In this document: piece after piece, positions 52,909 to 62,004 of the stretch
How positions within the stretch are numbered: the first letter of the stretch is position 1
Layout of the letters: every line of letters begins with the position of its first letter
Origin: Marinobacterium aestuarii
Lineage (GTDB): Bacteria; Pseudomonadota; Gammaproteobacteria; Pseudomonadales; Balneatricaceae
Reading direction: 5' to 3'
DNA: 64,000 bases
Assembly (NCBI RefSeq): GCF_001651805.1
Contig: NZ_CP015839.1
Span: 3,534,001 to 3,598,000, forward strand
Made by a program: the position numbers and the translations under genes
The notes under the pieces: generated by a model
Databases searched by the model: none
Seen by the model: the letters and a program-made list of their open reading frames with translations, nothing else
Told to the model about the DNA's origin: nothing

Positions 52909-54053
52909 GGTGCGGCTTCCACTTCAGGCCCGGTTGGAATTACTGCAGCGGCGCCGGTTTCCAGTCGCGCCTCTATACTGAAGCGCTCGCGACGGCTGCG
53001 CGGATTGATGGTCACCGGGGAGGTGAAATCCACCGTCATTAACAACTCGGACCCCTCCAGCAAGCCGATAAGCGATGAAGCACTGCCCGACTCGCCCTGA
53101 ATTCGCAGAACCTGGCCATTCAGCTCAAAGCGACTCAGCCAGGTATTGTCCGGCAGCTGGCGCGTCAGCTCATCAAGGATAATCAATGCCGGCACCTGAG
53201 CCGCTTTTTTGCGCCCCAGAAATTGCCGCCCATCGACCAGCGTATCGATTTCTGCGCGCACCTGCTGGGCACGCTGTGCCTGACTGCGGGGTTGCTCCAG
53301 CGCAGCCTCGAGGCTGGCCACCCGCTGCGAGCGCTCATACAACGGAAAGCCTGCCAGCAGCGCCAGCAAGACGACCGACAGCAGAATGCGGTTACGCAGT
53401 GAACGCTGGCGCTGCTGACCGGCGCTGGAGCGCTGCTGCCTGGGCAGCAGGTTGAGGGTCTGGCTTTCAAATGCGCTGGGCGTAATGACATCAATGGGGA
53501 AGACTGCAGTGGGCACGATGCCAAAGTTTTGCAGCTGTTGCAGCAGCCTATCCAGACGGCTGCGCGGCAACAGATACAGATCCACCAGGATGCGCTGATT
53601 CGCGCTGTCGCGCCGGGCAACCCGGTAACCGTAGTAAACCTCATCGGCACGAAAGGGTGTATGGCGATCCATCTCGAATCCCAGTACCGATTCAAGCCGT
53701 GATTCGGTAACCGCCGGCAGGGTCAACATCTTGTGCAAAACGCTGCGAGCATCCAGCTGCAGCAGGGTATGGCCGGCATCACGTGCCATCTGCATCAGTT
53801 GCTGCCGCAGTTGCGGCGCAGGGACGCTGTCCAGCGCCACGCGATAGGCTTCTTCGTCATGATCCAGCACCACCAGCTGCGGATCTTCCGGCTGCTCGAT
53901 ACGCAGCACCAGTGCCATAACACTGAAGCGCCGGCGCCAGCTGGCCGGCAGCAGCCCACGTAGCTCGGCGCTCCACCAATACCAAAAACCGGACAGAAGC
54001 TGAAAAAGCCCCTCTCGCCAACGCTGCAATCGGCTACCGGTTGTCTCGATCAC
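52905..54053 (-). CDS. gspL: type II secretion platform protein GspL
   Basis: A 382-residue protein starting at GTG, with AAGGAG upstream. The N-terminal half is an actin-like PilM-type fold (LLQLDARSVLHKMLTLPAVTESRLESVLGFEMDRHTPFRADEVYYGYRV), followed by one transmembrane helix (about 225-243, ILLSVVLLALLAGFPLY) and a PilN-like periplasmic part (VPALIILDELTRQLPDNTWLSRFELNG). GspL links the ATPase GspE to the membrane platform. It is separated from gspK by a 141-bp gap, the only long gap in the operon, which carries hairpins. Confidence 0.9.
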   Translation of the reverse strand: MIETTGSRLQRWREGLFQLLSGFWYWWSAELRGLLPASWRRRFSVMALVLRIEQPEDPQLVVLDHDEEAYRVALDSVPAPQLRQQLMQMARDAGHTLLQLDARSVLHKMLTLPAVTESRLESVLGFEMDRHTPFRADEVYYGYRVARRDSANQRILVDLYLLPRSRLDRLLQQLQNFGIVPTAVFPIDVITPSAFESQTLNLLPRQQRSSAGQQRQRSLRNRILLSVVLLALLAGFPLYERSQRVASLEAALEQPRSQAQRAQQVRAEIDTLVDGRQFLGRKKAAQVPALIILDELTRQLPDNTWLSRFELNGQVLRIQGESGSASSLIGLLEGSELLMTVDFTSPVTINPRSRRERFSIEARLETGAAAVIPTGPEVEAAP

Positions 54054-54194
54054 CGGTATCTCCTTATTTACTAAAATAATTATTTGTTGAGCCTAGTTCA
54101 TATTAGGCGCAGGAGCCCACTCGGTGGGCGAATACTCCCAGGTGCAGGGTTTTATATCAGCGCCATTCTCACGGGGGCTCCCACAACGGGCTTT
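54054..54194 (-). other. gspK-gspL gap with two hairpins
   Basis: In an otherwise tightly packed operon this 141-bp gap contains two adjacent stems, GCCCAC-CGA-GTGGGC (54129-54115) and GCCTA-N8-TAGGC (54108-54091), and then an AT-rich run before the gspL ribosome-binding site. No T-tract follows the stems directly. It may be an attenuator, a processing site or an internal promoter region. Confidence 0.5.
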
Positions 54195-55139
54195 TTACAT
54201 GCCGACTTCTTCAAACAGCGGTTCCATTTCGCGCTGAACTCGGCTCAGCCCACCCTGAGCCGAACGGCCGCGACGCTGAATCTGGGCACTGAAACGCGCC
54301 CGCACCACCGGCCCGACCTCGGCTTCGGCCAGCACTGTGTAGTTAACCCCCTCGCGCCCGGCAGTCATGTACTGAGACTCAGGCAACGGCGGTTCCGGCG
54401 CATCCAGACCATCGAGTCGGTTACGCCGCCGCTGTTCGATATACTGATCGACCGTGCCCTCATCCGCGCCGGGCAATGCCAGCAACGCCAGCCGCGGCGC
54501 GTACAGTGGATTGATGGCCGGCAGGCCATTGAAAACGGTCAGGCTGCCCTTGACGCGGCGGTAGATGTCCGCCGTCATACCCAGCACCCGTTGCAGCTCC
54601 TCGACCCTTTCAAAGGACGCATCCTTGGCCCCGTCTTCCCGACCCGCTGCCAGATAGTCATCATCCTCAGCGCCGTTGAGGCGACGCAGGTCGTCATCGT
54701 CACGCCAATCCAGAATCGCATCGGCCAATGCATCAGCCGTGGAAGCGTCCAGCTCTGCTGCCAGGAAGAGCCCACTCAGCAGCTCGACTGGCGCCGCATT
54801 CAGATCAATCTTGCCGCTCTCATCCTGCAACGCCACCCGCACCGGGATATCATCCAGCAACAGCCGCTGTACGCTGCCATCGGCCAGCCACTGTTCATCC
54901 GGCGGTTGCTGCAGATTCCACAGCGCCCACTGCATGCCGGCTTCGCTGGCATACTTGCCCTGGGTCGCCGCCACCAGGTTCTGCGCCAGCTGGGCATTGC
55001 TGCGACTGCCCTGGGACAGGTTGGCCGCCAGCAGCGACAGCAGTACCAGCACCCAGAGTACGGCGACCAGCGCCAGGCCCCGCTGTTGCCAGCCAGCACG
55101 ACTAGGCCCGGAATGATTACAACAGGGTTTTGCCGCCAT
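54195..55139 (-). CDS. gspK: type II secretion minor pseudopilin GspK
   Basis: A 314-residue minor pseudopilin. The prepilin-type segment is RGLALVAVLWVLVLLSLLAANLSQG; it lacks the Glu at position 5, as is normal for GspK, which caps the pseudopilus. The large globular domain carries SAM-like helices (DASTADALADAILDWRDDDDLRRLNGAEDDDYL) and an acidic calcium-binding region. It overlaps gspJ by 23 bp. Confidence 0.93.
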   Translation of the reverse strand: MAAKPCCNHSGPSRAGWQQRGLALVAVLWVLVLLSLLAANLSQGSRSNAQLAQNLVAATQGKYASEAGMQWALWNLQQPPDEQWLADGSVQRLLLDDIPVRVALQDESGKIDLNAAPVELLSGLFLAAELDASTADALADAILDWRDDDDLRRLNGAEDDDYLAAGREDGAKDASFERVEELQRVLGMTADIYRRVKGSLTVFNGLPAINPLYAPRLALLALPGADEGTVDQYIEQRRRNRLDGLDAPEPPLPESQYMTAGREGVNYTVLAEAEVGPVVRARFSAQIQRRGRSAQGGLSRVQREMEPLFEEVGM

Positions 55140-55833
55140 AGCGGTACTCCGTCGGTGACACCGTCAGCTGCGGCCAGAAGGCGGTAACAGCCTCGCCCGC
55201 CAGGCCATTGTCATCCTCAGGCAACGCACGCAGACGCACCAGATAGGGCAATACGGATTGGTCCTGCCATTCCCGGCGCCACTCCGGCTGATCACTCTCA
55301 TCGTAATAGAGATACTCAAGTTCAAGTTCGGCGACGCCCTGCAGCAGCACTCTCTCTTGCGGTTCAGTAAGGGCAATCTGCTCGCCGTTGATACCCTCGC
55401 CGCTCGACTCAAGCGGGTTCTGCCAGTCGATGACCTCACCTTCGGTATAGACCCGCGTTGTCATGATCAGCTGGCGGGGCTGGCCGTTATCCGGACCCTT
55501 CACGCGCAGCTGACACCAGTAGAGTTGCGCCGAACCCCTGCGCGCGGGCAGCTCGGTAACGAAGGTCAGCTGCTGTGCGTCACCGTACATGGCAACCGAC
55601 AGTCGCGTTTCAGTATCCCGCACCCGCAAGGGCTGCGCCTGCTCCAGCAGGCGGCGCACAAAGCTTTGCACCAGATAGCTTTCGTGCGCCCGCTCCTGCT
55701 GCCGGATCACCCGTTCCCAGCTGCCCGTAGCGATGCGAAAGGCGCCAAACACCAGCATGGCCACCAGCCCGGTCAGCAGCAATGCGATCAGCAGCTCTAC
55801 CAGGGTGAAACCCTGGCTTTGGCGGCCGTTCAT
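55117..55833 (-). CDS. gspJ: type II secretion minor pseudopilin GspJ
   Basis: A 238-residue minor pseudopilin. The leader and cleavage site QGFTLVELLIALLLTGLVAM (Gly-Phe cleavage, Glu at position 5) are complete; YLVQSFVRRLLEQAQPL and the C-terminal LPYLVRLRALPE follow. It joins GspI and GspK at the pseudopilus tip. It overlaps gspI by 4 bp (ATGA) and gspK by 23 bp. Confidence 0.92.
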   Translation of the reverse strand: MNGRQSQGFTLVELLIALLLTGLVAMLVFGAFRIATGSWERVIRQQERAHESYLVQSFVRRLLEQAQPLRVRDTETRLSVAMYGDAQQLTFVTELPARRGSAQLYWCQLRVKGPDNGQPRQLIMTTRVYTEGEVIDWQNPLESSGEGINGEQIALTEPQERVLLQGVAELELEYLYYDESDQPEWRREWQDQSVLPYLVRLRALPEDDNGLAGEAVTAFWPQLTVSPTEYRYGGKTLL

Positions 55834-56249
55834 TGCTCGTTGACCAGGCGCAGCGTGGTCAGGGTGAGTTCCTGATTACCATCCCAGTGCACCGTCACAT
55901 CGATTTTATAGGGTACCCAGAAGGACTCGACGGCCAGTTCCTGGTCCGGAAACGCAAAGCGTTCAACACGCGAGGACCAGTCAAAACGCTCATCAATAGG
56001 CCCCTGATCGCGCCCGGAGCGCAGTTCGTTCAGGGTCGAGAGTTCCGCCAGACGCGACTCGGCCAGCAATAGCGCCTGCTGCTGCGCACTGGCGCTGCCG
56101 GTGGTACGCATGGTCAACGAGAATATCTGCAGAATGACACCCAGGGACAACGCCAGAATCACGAAGGCCACCAACACTTCGAGCAGTGTAAAGCCGTGCT
56201 GGCGGCCCGCACCCTGGCCACAGGATCGGGCGTTGAATGGACTAGCCAT
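55830..56249 (-). CDS. gspI: type II secretion minor pseudopilin GspI
   Basis: The ATG at 56249, overlapping the gspH stop by 8 bp, is preferred; the frame is open upstream only within gspH. The 139-residue product has an 18-residue leader and the cleavage motif GFTLLEVLVAFVILALSLGV, then QQALLLAESRLAEL and a short beta-domain ending TLTTLRLVNEQ, as expected for GspI. It forms the tip complex with GspJ and GspK. Confidence 0.92.
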   Translation of the reverse strand: MASPFNARSCGQGAGRQHGFTLLEVLVAFVILALSLGVILQIFSLTMRTTGSASAQQQALLLAESRLAELSTLNELRSGRDQGPIDERFDWSSRVERFAFPDQELAVESFWVPYKIDVTVHWDGNQELTLTTLRLVNEQ

Positions 56250-56754
56250 TGGGCACAGCCTCCACCGGGGTCCCATCATCGATATGCACCCGACCGGTGA
56301 GCCAGTCGACATCGATCCGGTAGCGCCCGGACGGGCCGCTCAGCAGCAGACTGCCGCCACTGGAGCTGCCATCGGGATAAAACCGGATGCTGGGCCCAGG
56401 CGCCGAGGCTTCGAGGCTCAGTGGAGCTAGAATTTCATGCCCCAACGCCAGGCTGCCGGCATCGCTGAGGCTCAGCGCTATGCTGTCCGGCAGAACAACG
56501 GGACCTTCGCGATGGCTCAGGCGCAGGGCATGGACATCGGGATCAAGGTCAATGGCGATCAGACGGCTTTCCGCCATCGCCCGACTGCGGGCATGGCGCA
56601 GCAAGGAGGCCGTTTTCTGGGTCGTGCTTTTGAGCTCAACCCCAGGTACTACAGCCGCAAAGCGCGGCACCACCAGGCTCAGCATCAGGGTGGCCAGCAC
56701 CAGTACCACCAGCAGCTCCAGCAGCGTAAAACCGGCCTGGGCGGCGGCTTTCAC
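56242..56754 (-). CDS. gspH: type II secretion minor pseudopilin GspH
   Basis: The GTG at 56754 gives a short leader (VKAAAQAG) before FTLLELLVVLVLATLMLSLVVPRF, and a length of 170 residues, both typical; an ATG at 56787 overlapping gspG is the alternative. The mature part carries KTASLLRHARSRAMAESRLIAIDLDPD and GSSSGGSLLLSGPSGRYRIDVDWLTGRV, the usual GspH/XpsH pattern. It connects the tip to the major pseudopilin. Confidence 0.9.
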   Translation of the reverse strand: MKAAAQAGFTLLELLVVLVLATLMLSLVVPRFAAVVPGVELKSTTQKTASLLRHARSRAMAESRLIAIDLDPDVHALRLSHREGPVVLPDSIALSLSDAGSLALGHEILAPLSLEASAPGPSIRFYPDGSSSGGSLLLSGPSGRYRIDVDWLTGRVHIDDGTPVEAVPNG

Positions 56755-56767
56755 GCAGACACCGCCA

Positions 56768-57232
56768 TTACTCCCAGCTGCGCACATCCTGGTTCTCCCC
56801 ATCACCGCCGTCGCGGTTATCAGCGCCCAGAGAATAAAGATCAAATTCGCCGTGCTGACCCGGAAAGACATAAACATAGTCATAGCCCCAGGGATCCTTG
56901 CGCACCACGGTTTTCTTCAGATAGGGGCCATTCCAGTTCGGCGCACTGGAGGGTTTCTTGATCAGCGCATCCAGCCCCTCGGCCCCCGTCGGATAACGGC
57001 CCACTTCAAGCCGGTACAGATCGAGCGCCGCACTCAGTTCTTCGATCTGCAGCGCCGCAGTTTTAGTTTTGGAGGTGCCCAGATGCTTGAGCACCTGCGG
57101 GCCCACCAGGCTCGCCAGTAACCCGAGGATCACCAGCACCACCAGCAGTTCAAGCAGCGTAAAGCCCGCGACTCCATGGCGAATGCCGGCAGAGGCAGTG
57201 GAGGGCTTTGCATGGGTGGGAAAAATACTCAC
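56768..57232 (-). CDS. gspG: type II secretion major pseudopilin GspG
   Basis: A 154-residue major pseudopilin. The cleavage motif is AGFTLLELLVVLVILGLLASLVGP; the C-terminal half has the conserved YRLEVGRYPTGAEGLDALI, NWNGPYLKK, DPWGYDYVYVFPG and the calcium-site region DLYSLGADNRDGGDGENQD. A leader of 22 residues (to HGVAG) is longer than usual. It polymerises to the pseudopilus driven by GspE. It starts 33 bp after gspF. Confidence 0.96.
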   Translation of the reverse strand: MSIFPTHAKPSTASAGIRHGVAGFTLLELLVVLVILGLLASLVGPQVLKHLGTSKTKTAALQIEELSAALDLYRLEVGRYPTGAEGLDALIKKPSSAPNWNGPYLKKTVVRKDPWGYDYVYVFPGQHGEFDLYSLGADNRDGGDGENQDVRSWE

Positions 57233-57265
57233 GATTTGCAGTCCTCAGATGTCAAGTGACAGGGG

Positions 57266-58486
57266 TCAAAGTGGCAGTTCGTTGATCGACATGATCGCAA
57301 CCAGGATCGACATGATAATGCCGGCGATCATGAGCCCTAATCCCACAATAAGTACGGGCTCCAGAATGGTCAGCATGCGCTGCAGGGCATTGGCCACCTC
57401 GCGATCATAGACATCCGCCACCTTGAGCAGCATGTCATCGAGTTGGCCGGTTTCTTCCCCCACCTGGATCATCTGCAACGCCAGGGTCGGGAACACACCG
57501 GTGGCCTGCAGTGGCTCGGCAAGACGACGGCCCTCCTTCAGGCTCGCAGCAGCGGTATCGGCGCCCTGCACCATCATGCTGTTTGAAAGCGTTTCCCGTG
57601 CAATCTGCAGCGCACTCAGCAGGGGTACGCCACCGCGTACCAGGGTCCCCAGGCTGCGACTGAAGCGGGCCGTGTCCAGACGCTGCAACAGGCTGCCCAG
57701 CAGCGGCAGGCGCAACAGCCAGGCATCCCAGCGCAGGCGCACACTGGCATCCTGCAAGCGGCGGCGAAACCAGAGCACAAACAGGATCAGCAATAACAGC
57801 ACCCAGGGCCCACCATCGCGCACCAGCTCGGCCAGGCCGATCACGATCTGGGTCGAAAGCGGCAGCGCCTTGCCCATATCATCGAACAGTTGCTGAAACT
57901 GCGGGATCACATAGGTCAGAATCACCAGCAGCGAGAGGCCGGCCACGCAAAGCAGGATCAGCGGATAGAGCAGCGCCGACAGAGTTTTTTCGCGCAATTC
58001 GCGGCTGCGCTCAAGATAGAGTGCCAGATCACCCAGGCCATCCGCCAAACTGCCGGACATCTCGGCGGCATGCACCATGCTGATATAAAAGCGCGAAAAA
58101 CGCCCGCCCTGCTCTTTCAACACCACCGACAACGCCTGCCCCTTGCGCACGCCGTCCTGAATCCTTCCGAGCAGCGCCAGCGACTGCTCGTCACCGGCAA
58201 CCCGGCGCATGATATCCAGCGCCCGGTCCAGAGTGACGCCGGCACGCATCAGGGTCGCAAGATCCAGACTGAACTGCAGCACCTGGCGCTGCGACGATGC
58301 CCCCAGGGTCAGTTTCAACTGCAGTAGCGAGGCCAAGCCTGTACCGCTGCCCGCCTCCTCCACCGAGATGGGGATCAGACCGCCGCGCTGCAGCTGCTGC
58401 ACCGCCAGGGCCTGATCGGCGGCTTCCAGCGCACCGCTGCGCTCCTCGCCTTCTGCCGTGACCGCCCGGTACTGAAACTGCGCCAT
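57266..58486 (-). CDS. gspF: type II secretion inner-membrane platform protein GspF
   Basis: A 406-residue protein with two repeats of the GspF/PilC cytoplasmic bundle (FSLDLATLMRAGVTLDRALDIMRRV; RFSRSLGTLVRGGVPLLSALQIARETLSN) and three membrane helices (about 170-195, 220-240, 378-400). MAQFQYRAVTAEGEERSG at the start is typical. It is the centre of the assembly platform with GspL and GspM. It lies 3 bp after gspE. Confidence 0.96.
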   Translation of the reverse strand: MAQFQYRAVTAEGEERSGALEAADQALAVQQLQRGGLIPISVEEAGSGTGLASLLQLKLTLGASSQRQVLQFSLDLATLMRAGVTLDRALDIMRRVAGDEQSLALLGRIQDGVRKGQALSVVLKEQGGRFSRFYISMVHAAEMSGSLADGLGDLALYLERSRELREKTLSALLYPLILLCVAGLSLLVILTYVIPQFQQLFDDMGKALPLSTQIVIGLAELVRDGGPWVLLLLILFVLWFRRRLQDASVRLRWDAWLLRLPLLGSLLQRLDTARFSRSLGTLVRGGVPLLSALQIARETLSNSMMVQGADTAAASLKEGRRLAEPLQATGVFPTLALQMIQVGEETGQLDDMLLKVADVYDREVANALQRMLTILEPVLIVGLGLMIAGIIMSILVAIMSINELPL

Positions 58487-58489
58487 GGT

Positions 58490-60211
58490 TCAGGACTCCT
58501 GGGTGACACGAATGACTTCTTCAAGATTGGTCAGGCCCGCCAGGGCTTTCAGGCAACCATCCTCGTACAGGGTGCGCATGCCGGCAGCGCGGGCGGCCTG
58601 CAGAATCCGCCCGGAGTCCGCATGCTGCAGCGCCAGACGGCGCACTTCATCATTCATCATCAGCAGCTCATGGATCACCAGCCGGCCATGGAAACCGGTG
58701 CCCTGACAGTGTTCGCAGCCCCGGGCCCGGTACAGCCGCACCGGCCGGCCTGCGTTCAGCGCCTCGAGCTTCAGCTCCCGGGTCACTTCCGCCAGGGGTT
58801 CGTAGACCTCCTTGCAGTGAGTGCACAGCAAGCGCACCAGACGCTGACCGACAATCGCATTCAGGGTCGAAGTCAGCAGATAGTCCTCTACGCCCATTTC
58901 CAGCAAACGGGTCACACTGCTGGCGGCATCGTTGGTGTGCAGGGTTGAAAGCACCAGATGACCGGTGAGGGCCGACTGAATACAGATGCGGGCGGTTTCC
59001 AGATCGCGCATCTCGCCCACCATGATGACATCCGGATCCTGCCGTACGATGGAACGCAGCGCGTTGGCGAAATTCAAACCGATGGCCGATTTCACCTGGA
59101 TCTGGTTAATACCCTCGAGCTGATACTCCACCGGATCTTCCACCGTGATCAGCTTGCGCTCCGGCGTATTCAGGCGGTGCATGGCCGTATAAAGGGTGGT
59201 GGTTTTGCCGCTACCGGTGGGGCCTGTCACCAAGATCATGCCATTGGGAATTTTCAGCAGCTGCTCCAGGTCCCGGCGGATGTCCTCGGAAAAACCCAGT
59301 TCGGCAAAGTCCAGCGACACACTTTCGCGGTTCAGCAGACGCATCACCACGCTCTCGCCGTGCATGGTGGGGACGGTGGAGACACGCACATCCAGATCCT
59401 GCCCCTGCACCCGCAGCTCTATGCGACCGTCCTGGGGCAGACGCCGCTCGGCTATATTCAGCCGCGCCATGATCTTGATACGGGAAATCACCGCCGGGGA
59501 CATTTTCACCGGGGGCGCTTCGCCCTCCTTGAGCACCCCATCGATGCGAAAACGCACCTTGAGACTGTTTTCGAAGGGTTCGATATGAATATCCGACGCC
59601 CGCGCCTCAACCGCTCGCTGAATAATCAGATTGACCAGCCGTATCACAGGGGCGCCGCTGGCCATGTCCATCAGCAGTTCAACACTCTCCTCGGCATCCT
59701 CACTCGGCGCCACCTCGGACAGAATGCCCCCCATCTGGCTCTGGCCCTCACCGTGCAGTCGCTCCAGCGCCGCATCGATTTCGGAGCCGACACCCACCAC
59801 AACGCTAATGGGCGCATCCACCGCCAGTGCCACCGCATCCCGGGAAAATGCATCCTGCGGGCAGACCATGGCCAGCACCAGGGTGTCATCATCCCGGCGC
59901 AGCGGGACCAGCTGTGCCTCCTTCATAAAGCGGTACGACAGGCCAGCATCCAGCACCGCAACCTCTGGATAGTCCGCCGCCTGCGCCAGCGGCAGCTGCA
60001 GCAACTCGGCCAGACTGGCCGCCATATTGCGTTCGGATACCAGCCCGAGCTTTACCAGCAGTGCCGACAGCGGCGCCGCCTCTGGCTGACTGCCACGCAT
60101 GCGCTCGACTCTGAGCAAGTCTGCTTCCGACAAACGCCCGGCCCTGACCAGCGCCTGGCCCAGCGCACTGTCGTCCAGGTGCTCCATGCGCGACGCAACG
60201 GCTACCGACAT
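58490..60211 (-). CDS. gspE: type II secretion ATPase GspE
   Basis: The ATG at 60211 is preferred for its strong GGAGGAGAGG site; a GTG at 60241 is an alternative. The 573-residue ATPase has an N-terminal MshEN-like domain, then the hexameric motor: Walker A GPTGSGKTTTLY, Asp box TVEDPVEYQLEGINQIQV, Walker B DPDVIMVGEMRDLETA and the His box LVLSTLHTNDAASSVTRL. The tetracysteine zinc site is intact (CTHCKEVYEPL and CEHCQGTGFHG). It powers pseudopilus assembly. It is the first gene of the operon. Confidence 0.96.
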   Translation of the reverse strand: MSVAVASRMEHLDDSALGQALVRAGRLSEADLLRVERMRGSQPEAAPLSALLVKLGLVSERNMAASLAELLQLPLAQAADYPEVAVLDAGLSYRFMKEAQLVPLRRDDDTLVLAMVCPQDAFSRDAVALAVDAPISVVVGVGSEIDAALERLHGEGQSQMGGILSEVAPSEDAEESVELLMDMASGAPVIRLVNLIIQRAVEARASDIHIEPFENSLKVRFRIDGVLKEGEAPPVKMSPAVISRIKIMARLNIAERRLPQDGRIELRVQGQDLDVRVSTVPTMHGESVVMRLLNRESVSLDFAELGFSEDIRRDLEQLLKIPNGMILVTGPTGSGKTTTLYTAMHRLNTPERKLITVEDPVEYQLEGINQIQVKSAIGLNFANALRSIVRQDPDVIMVGEMRDLETARICIQSALTGHLVLSTLHTNDAASSVTRLLEMGVEDYLLTSTLNAIVGQRLVRLLCTHCKEVYEPLAEVTRELKLEALNAGRPVRLYRARGCEHCQGTGFHGRLVIHELLMMNDEVRRLALQHADSGRILQAARAAGMRTLYEDGCLKALAGLTNLEEVIRVTQES

Positions 60212-60597
60212 GGACCTCTCCTCCGGGTGTGTTGGTTTCACGGGGCTGAAGTGCGCGCCTTTCTAATTCAAATAAAAACGCTGATGTCTAGCTCTAGGCG
60301 CTAGCACAACTATAGCTGAAGTAAATTCAGCCACCGCAGCGGGGCCACGATGGAGGGGTACTGAAAAACAGGGAGGAAACGAAGCCGCATTTAGACGCTT
60401 GCTGCAGGTGAAGTGCCGGGCGGAATTTTATAGCAGTTTTTTGGAGGAGGCACCTTGACGGCGGAGCAGTGAAGATCCGGCGCGCACTGCAGCCGAAGGC
60501 CGGCTGATGGGGGCGTATTCTTCAAGGTAAAAAGTCTGGGATACTTTCTTTGCACGAGCAAAGACAGTATCGCGCCAGCAAGGCGCAATACGCAGCA
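60212..60597. other. promoter region of the gsp operon
   Basis: No gene is seen in these 386 bases. It must hold the leftward gspE promoter. A perfect dyad GCTGAA-N5-TTCAGC lies at 60315-60331, directly beside a TATAGT that could be a -10; no good -35 is visible, so the promoter would need an activator. That is an inference. Confidence 0.45.
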
Positions 60598-61860
60598 TCA
60601 GGCCAGCGACAGCAGCGCCTCGCTTAGCAGCTGCGCATCGGCCAGGGGTGCGCTCTGCACCGAGACCAGCGGCAGATCCAGTACCCGCACGCCCAGAGCA
60701 TGCAGCGCCGGGACATCGATACCGCCGTTGTAGCACCCATTGCGGCTGTCGATCATCACATAGTTCAGCAGCTGCACCACCGGCACCGGCGGCTCACAAT
60801 CCTGGCGCAGCACCGCCAGCAGACGCCGTACGGCATCCGTCAGGCTGATACCCTGCTGTTCCGGGTCCGTCCCCAGGCTCGGCACATAGACCTTGGGCGC
60901 AGCACTGGCGGCAATCGCGCGGCCGGCACCGCGGGGCAACAGGTTGGCCAGCACGCTGGTATAAAAACTGCCGGGCGGAAAACAGATCAGCTCGGCGGCG
61001 GCAATCATGCGCTGGCGGGACTCGGGCAGCACCGACTGTACCGGCTGCCATTCATCCGGCGAGTGGCTCAGGCTCAGCTGCTCGATCACCGCATGCCTGG
61101 CCGCCAAATCCAAACCGGTAATCAAATGCTCACCTATCACCCGGGAGCCATCATCCAGATGCGCCACCAGGTGGTAGTTGTCGTTGGTCACGGTATGCAC
61201 CTCGCCCAGCACCTGGGCATGACGGGCAAATTCGGCGATGGCCGCATCCAGGTTCTTGGCATTGCGCAGATAGGTGCCGGCCAGCACCAGGTTGCCGATG
61301 CTGGCGCCACGCAGGTCAAAATCCTCTGCCATGGCCTCGCGACAGGCTTGAAGCTGGATGCAGATCAGCCCCCGGGTCTGCTGATCGACAACCGCCGCCA
61401 GCGGATGTTCGCCGGCGACAATAGTGTCCAGCTCCGCCCGCAGCTGCGGGCCAGCGGCGCTCTTGGACAGGCGATGTGCAAACAGTCGCACGCCTTCGGG
61501 ATGCCCCGTCACCCGTTCATCGGCCAGCGACATCAGCCGGCTGCGCAGGTCGCCGATGGCCGGCATCGAAAAGGCCTTGCGCAGGATGGCCGAGCTGCCC
61601 CCCGAATCATAGGGCGTCACCAGGTGCACCGAATTATGGGTAAAACGCTTGAGGGCACGGCTGGTGCTGTCCAGCGCAGAACCGCCGGTGAAGAACAGCA
61701 ACTGCGGGCCAGCGGCAGGATCCCCTGCGAACAAATCAAGCCGCTGGGGATCCGGCGCCCAACTGGGCGGGAGGGGGTCGGTAATACGGTTAACGCGTTT
61801 CCCTGAAAGCATTCGCGGCGCTGACTCATAACGACAAAAACAGCGCTTATTATTACCCAT
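60598..61860 (-). CDS. CofD/YvcK-like protein
   Basis: The ATG at 61860 is taken as start, though its ribosome-binding site is poor; the frame continues upstream only through the antisense of the EAL gene. The 420-residue product has the CofD/YvcK fold motifs: LLFFTGGSALDSTSRALK, VTPYDSGGSSAILRKAF, FDLRGASIGNLVLAG, TNDNYHLVAHLDDG and CFPPGSFYTSVLANLLPRG. CofD transfers 2-phospholactate to F420 precursors; YvcK binds UDP-GlcNAc and affects cell shape and gluconeogenic growth. This length resembles the CofD-related proteins of the so-called GAK group, but no other GAK gene is next to it. Function open. Confidence 0.8.
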   Translation of the reverse strand: MGNNKRCFCRYESAPRMLSGKRVNRITDPLPPSWAPDPQRLDLFAGDPAAGPQLLFFTGGSALDSTSRALKRFTHNSVHLVTPYDSGGSSAILRKAFSMPAIGDLRSRLMSLADERVTGHPEGVRLFAHRLSKSAAGPQLRAELDTIVAGEHPLAAVVDQQTRGLICIQLQACREAMAEDFDLRGASIGNLVLAGTYLRNAKNLDAAIAEFARHAQVLGEVHTVTNDNYHLVAHLDDGSRVIGEHLITGLDLAARHAVIEQLSLSHSPDEWQPVQSVLPESRQRMIAAAELICFPPGSFYTSVLANLLPRGAGRAIAASAAPKVYVPSLGTDPEQQGISLTDAVRRLLAVLRQDCEPPVPVVQLLNYVMIDSRNGCYNGGIDVPALHALGVRVLDLPLVSVQSAPLADAQLLSEALLSLA

Positions 61861-62004
61861 CCGGCGGTGATGCCAAAGCGAAGATATCATTTTCACGCCC
61901 CGGCCTGGGTGAATATCCAGCCGGCGCCCCTGCTGCATCTCAGCCTGGCACGGCGCTTGCCTGCACCTTGCCCAGAAGCGCACAGGCAACAACAGGAGGT
62001 CAGC

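Noticed and set aside
58958..60304. 448-codon plus-strand open frame
   Set aside because: It is antisense to gspE, which has all ATPase motifs; the translation is His/Gln-rich without structure.
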